In this document: positions 6,023 to 6,133 of the stretch, piece after piece
How the letters are laid out: every line of letters begins with the position of its first letter
Position numbering within the stretch: position 1 is the stretch's first letter
Assembly (NCBI GenBank): GCA_025936615.1
Contig: JAICSZ010000146.1
Location: 1-6,133 of the forward strand
Direction: 5' to 3'
DNA length: 6,133 nucleotides
Source: Pedococcus sp.
GTDB lineage: Bacteria; Actinomycetota; Actinomycetes; Actinomycetales; Dermatophilaceae
Notes under the pieces: generated by a model
Databases searched by the model: none
Told to the model about the DNA's origin: nothing
Seen by the model: only the letters and a program-made list of their open reading frames with translations
Program-made: the position numbers and the translations under genes

Positions 6023-6133
6023 CTGGCGCAGCGAGTCGCGCGCGCGGACGAGGCGCTCGTAGCGGTCGGCGAACCAGACGGTCCGGGACGTGTCCGGCCG
6101 CAGCGGGGGCTCCGGTCGTACGGCGGCGGCCAC
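6017..6133 (-). CDS. C-terminal end of a convergent gene, product not identified (5' part outside window)
   Basis: Reading the minus strand from 6133, 38 sense codons run to a TGA whose complement is 6017-6019. About 36 of the 38 codons end in G or C, the coding signature of this genome. The plus-strand frame over the same bases has many A/T third positions. The peptide contains RPDTSRTVWFADRYERLVRA, a Pro/Arg-rich stretch leading to a charged C-terminal helix. The aromatic-rich helix is faintly reminiscent of the C-terminus of FGGY carbohydrate kinases, but 38 residues are too few to assign a family. It converges on the signalling operon and is probably an unrelated transcription unit. Confidence 0.65.
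   Translation of the reverse strand: MAAAVRPEPPLRPDTSRTVWFADRYERLVRARDSLRQT

Noticed and set aside
5998..6133. A fifth plus-strand gene beginning with an ATGA overlap at 5998
   Set aside because: The frame stays open to the window edge, but it is Arg/Gly/Ala low-complexity with many A/T third positions. The minus-strand frame over 6017-6133 has nearly all G/C third positions and a protein-like sequence.

Overview
The window is GC-rich DNA with tightly packed genes, overwhelming G/C at third codon positions and the AfsR/LuxR-ATPase and HisKA_3 families that are common in high-GC Gram-positive bacteria. It most likely comes from an actinobacterial (Actinomycetota) chromosome. The genus cannot be read from the sequence.

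Layout, left to right. (1) 1-1305, plus strand: the C-terminal 434 residues of a large AfsR/LuxR-like STAND ATPase regulator. It enters from the left edge with its winged-helix and TPR-like region and has no C-terminal DNA-binding domain. (2) 1306-1378: a short leader with a candidate 12-codon reading frame behind a good ribosome binding site, a small hairpin and a second Shine-Dalgarno sequence. (3) 1379-6001, plus strand: four genes joined by 4-base stop/start overlaps (ATGA, ATGA, GTGA), so almost certainly one translationally coupled operon. They are a multi-pass membrane GAF/HisKA_3 histidine kinase (742 aa), a second smaller membrane GAF protein with a histidine-kinase-like C-terminus (437 aa), a NarL/LuxR-type response regulator (222 aa), and a receiver domain with no output domain (140 aa). 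(4) 6017-6133, minus strand: the last 38 codons of a convergent gene, 15 bp from the end of the operon.

How the genes work together. The first kinase has every catalytic motif expected of an active NarL-type kinase: H541, an N-box with N648, and D675-x-G677-x-G679. The second protein aligns with it without gaps through the H-box and N-box. There the phosphoacceptor His is Glu (E237), the N-box Glu and Asn are Gln and Asp, and the DxGxG box is SDRAP. It therefore looks like a pseudo-histidine kinase that keeps the dimerisation and GAF parts but cannot bind ATP or be phosphorylated in the usual way. With one active kinase, one pseudokinase, one DNA-binding regulator and one output-less receiver, the operon reads as a four-part signalling system rather than a plain two-component pair. 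A likely reading is that the pseudokinase is a heterodimer partner or allosteric sensor subunit, and that the lone receiver is a phosphate sink, competitor or branch output. These roles are inferred; the motif losses and gene order are seen directly. The signal is unknown. The active kinase has about ten predicted membrane helices and a predicted external loop with an HEVFH motif and further histidines, which could be a ligand or metal site.
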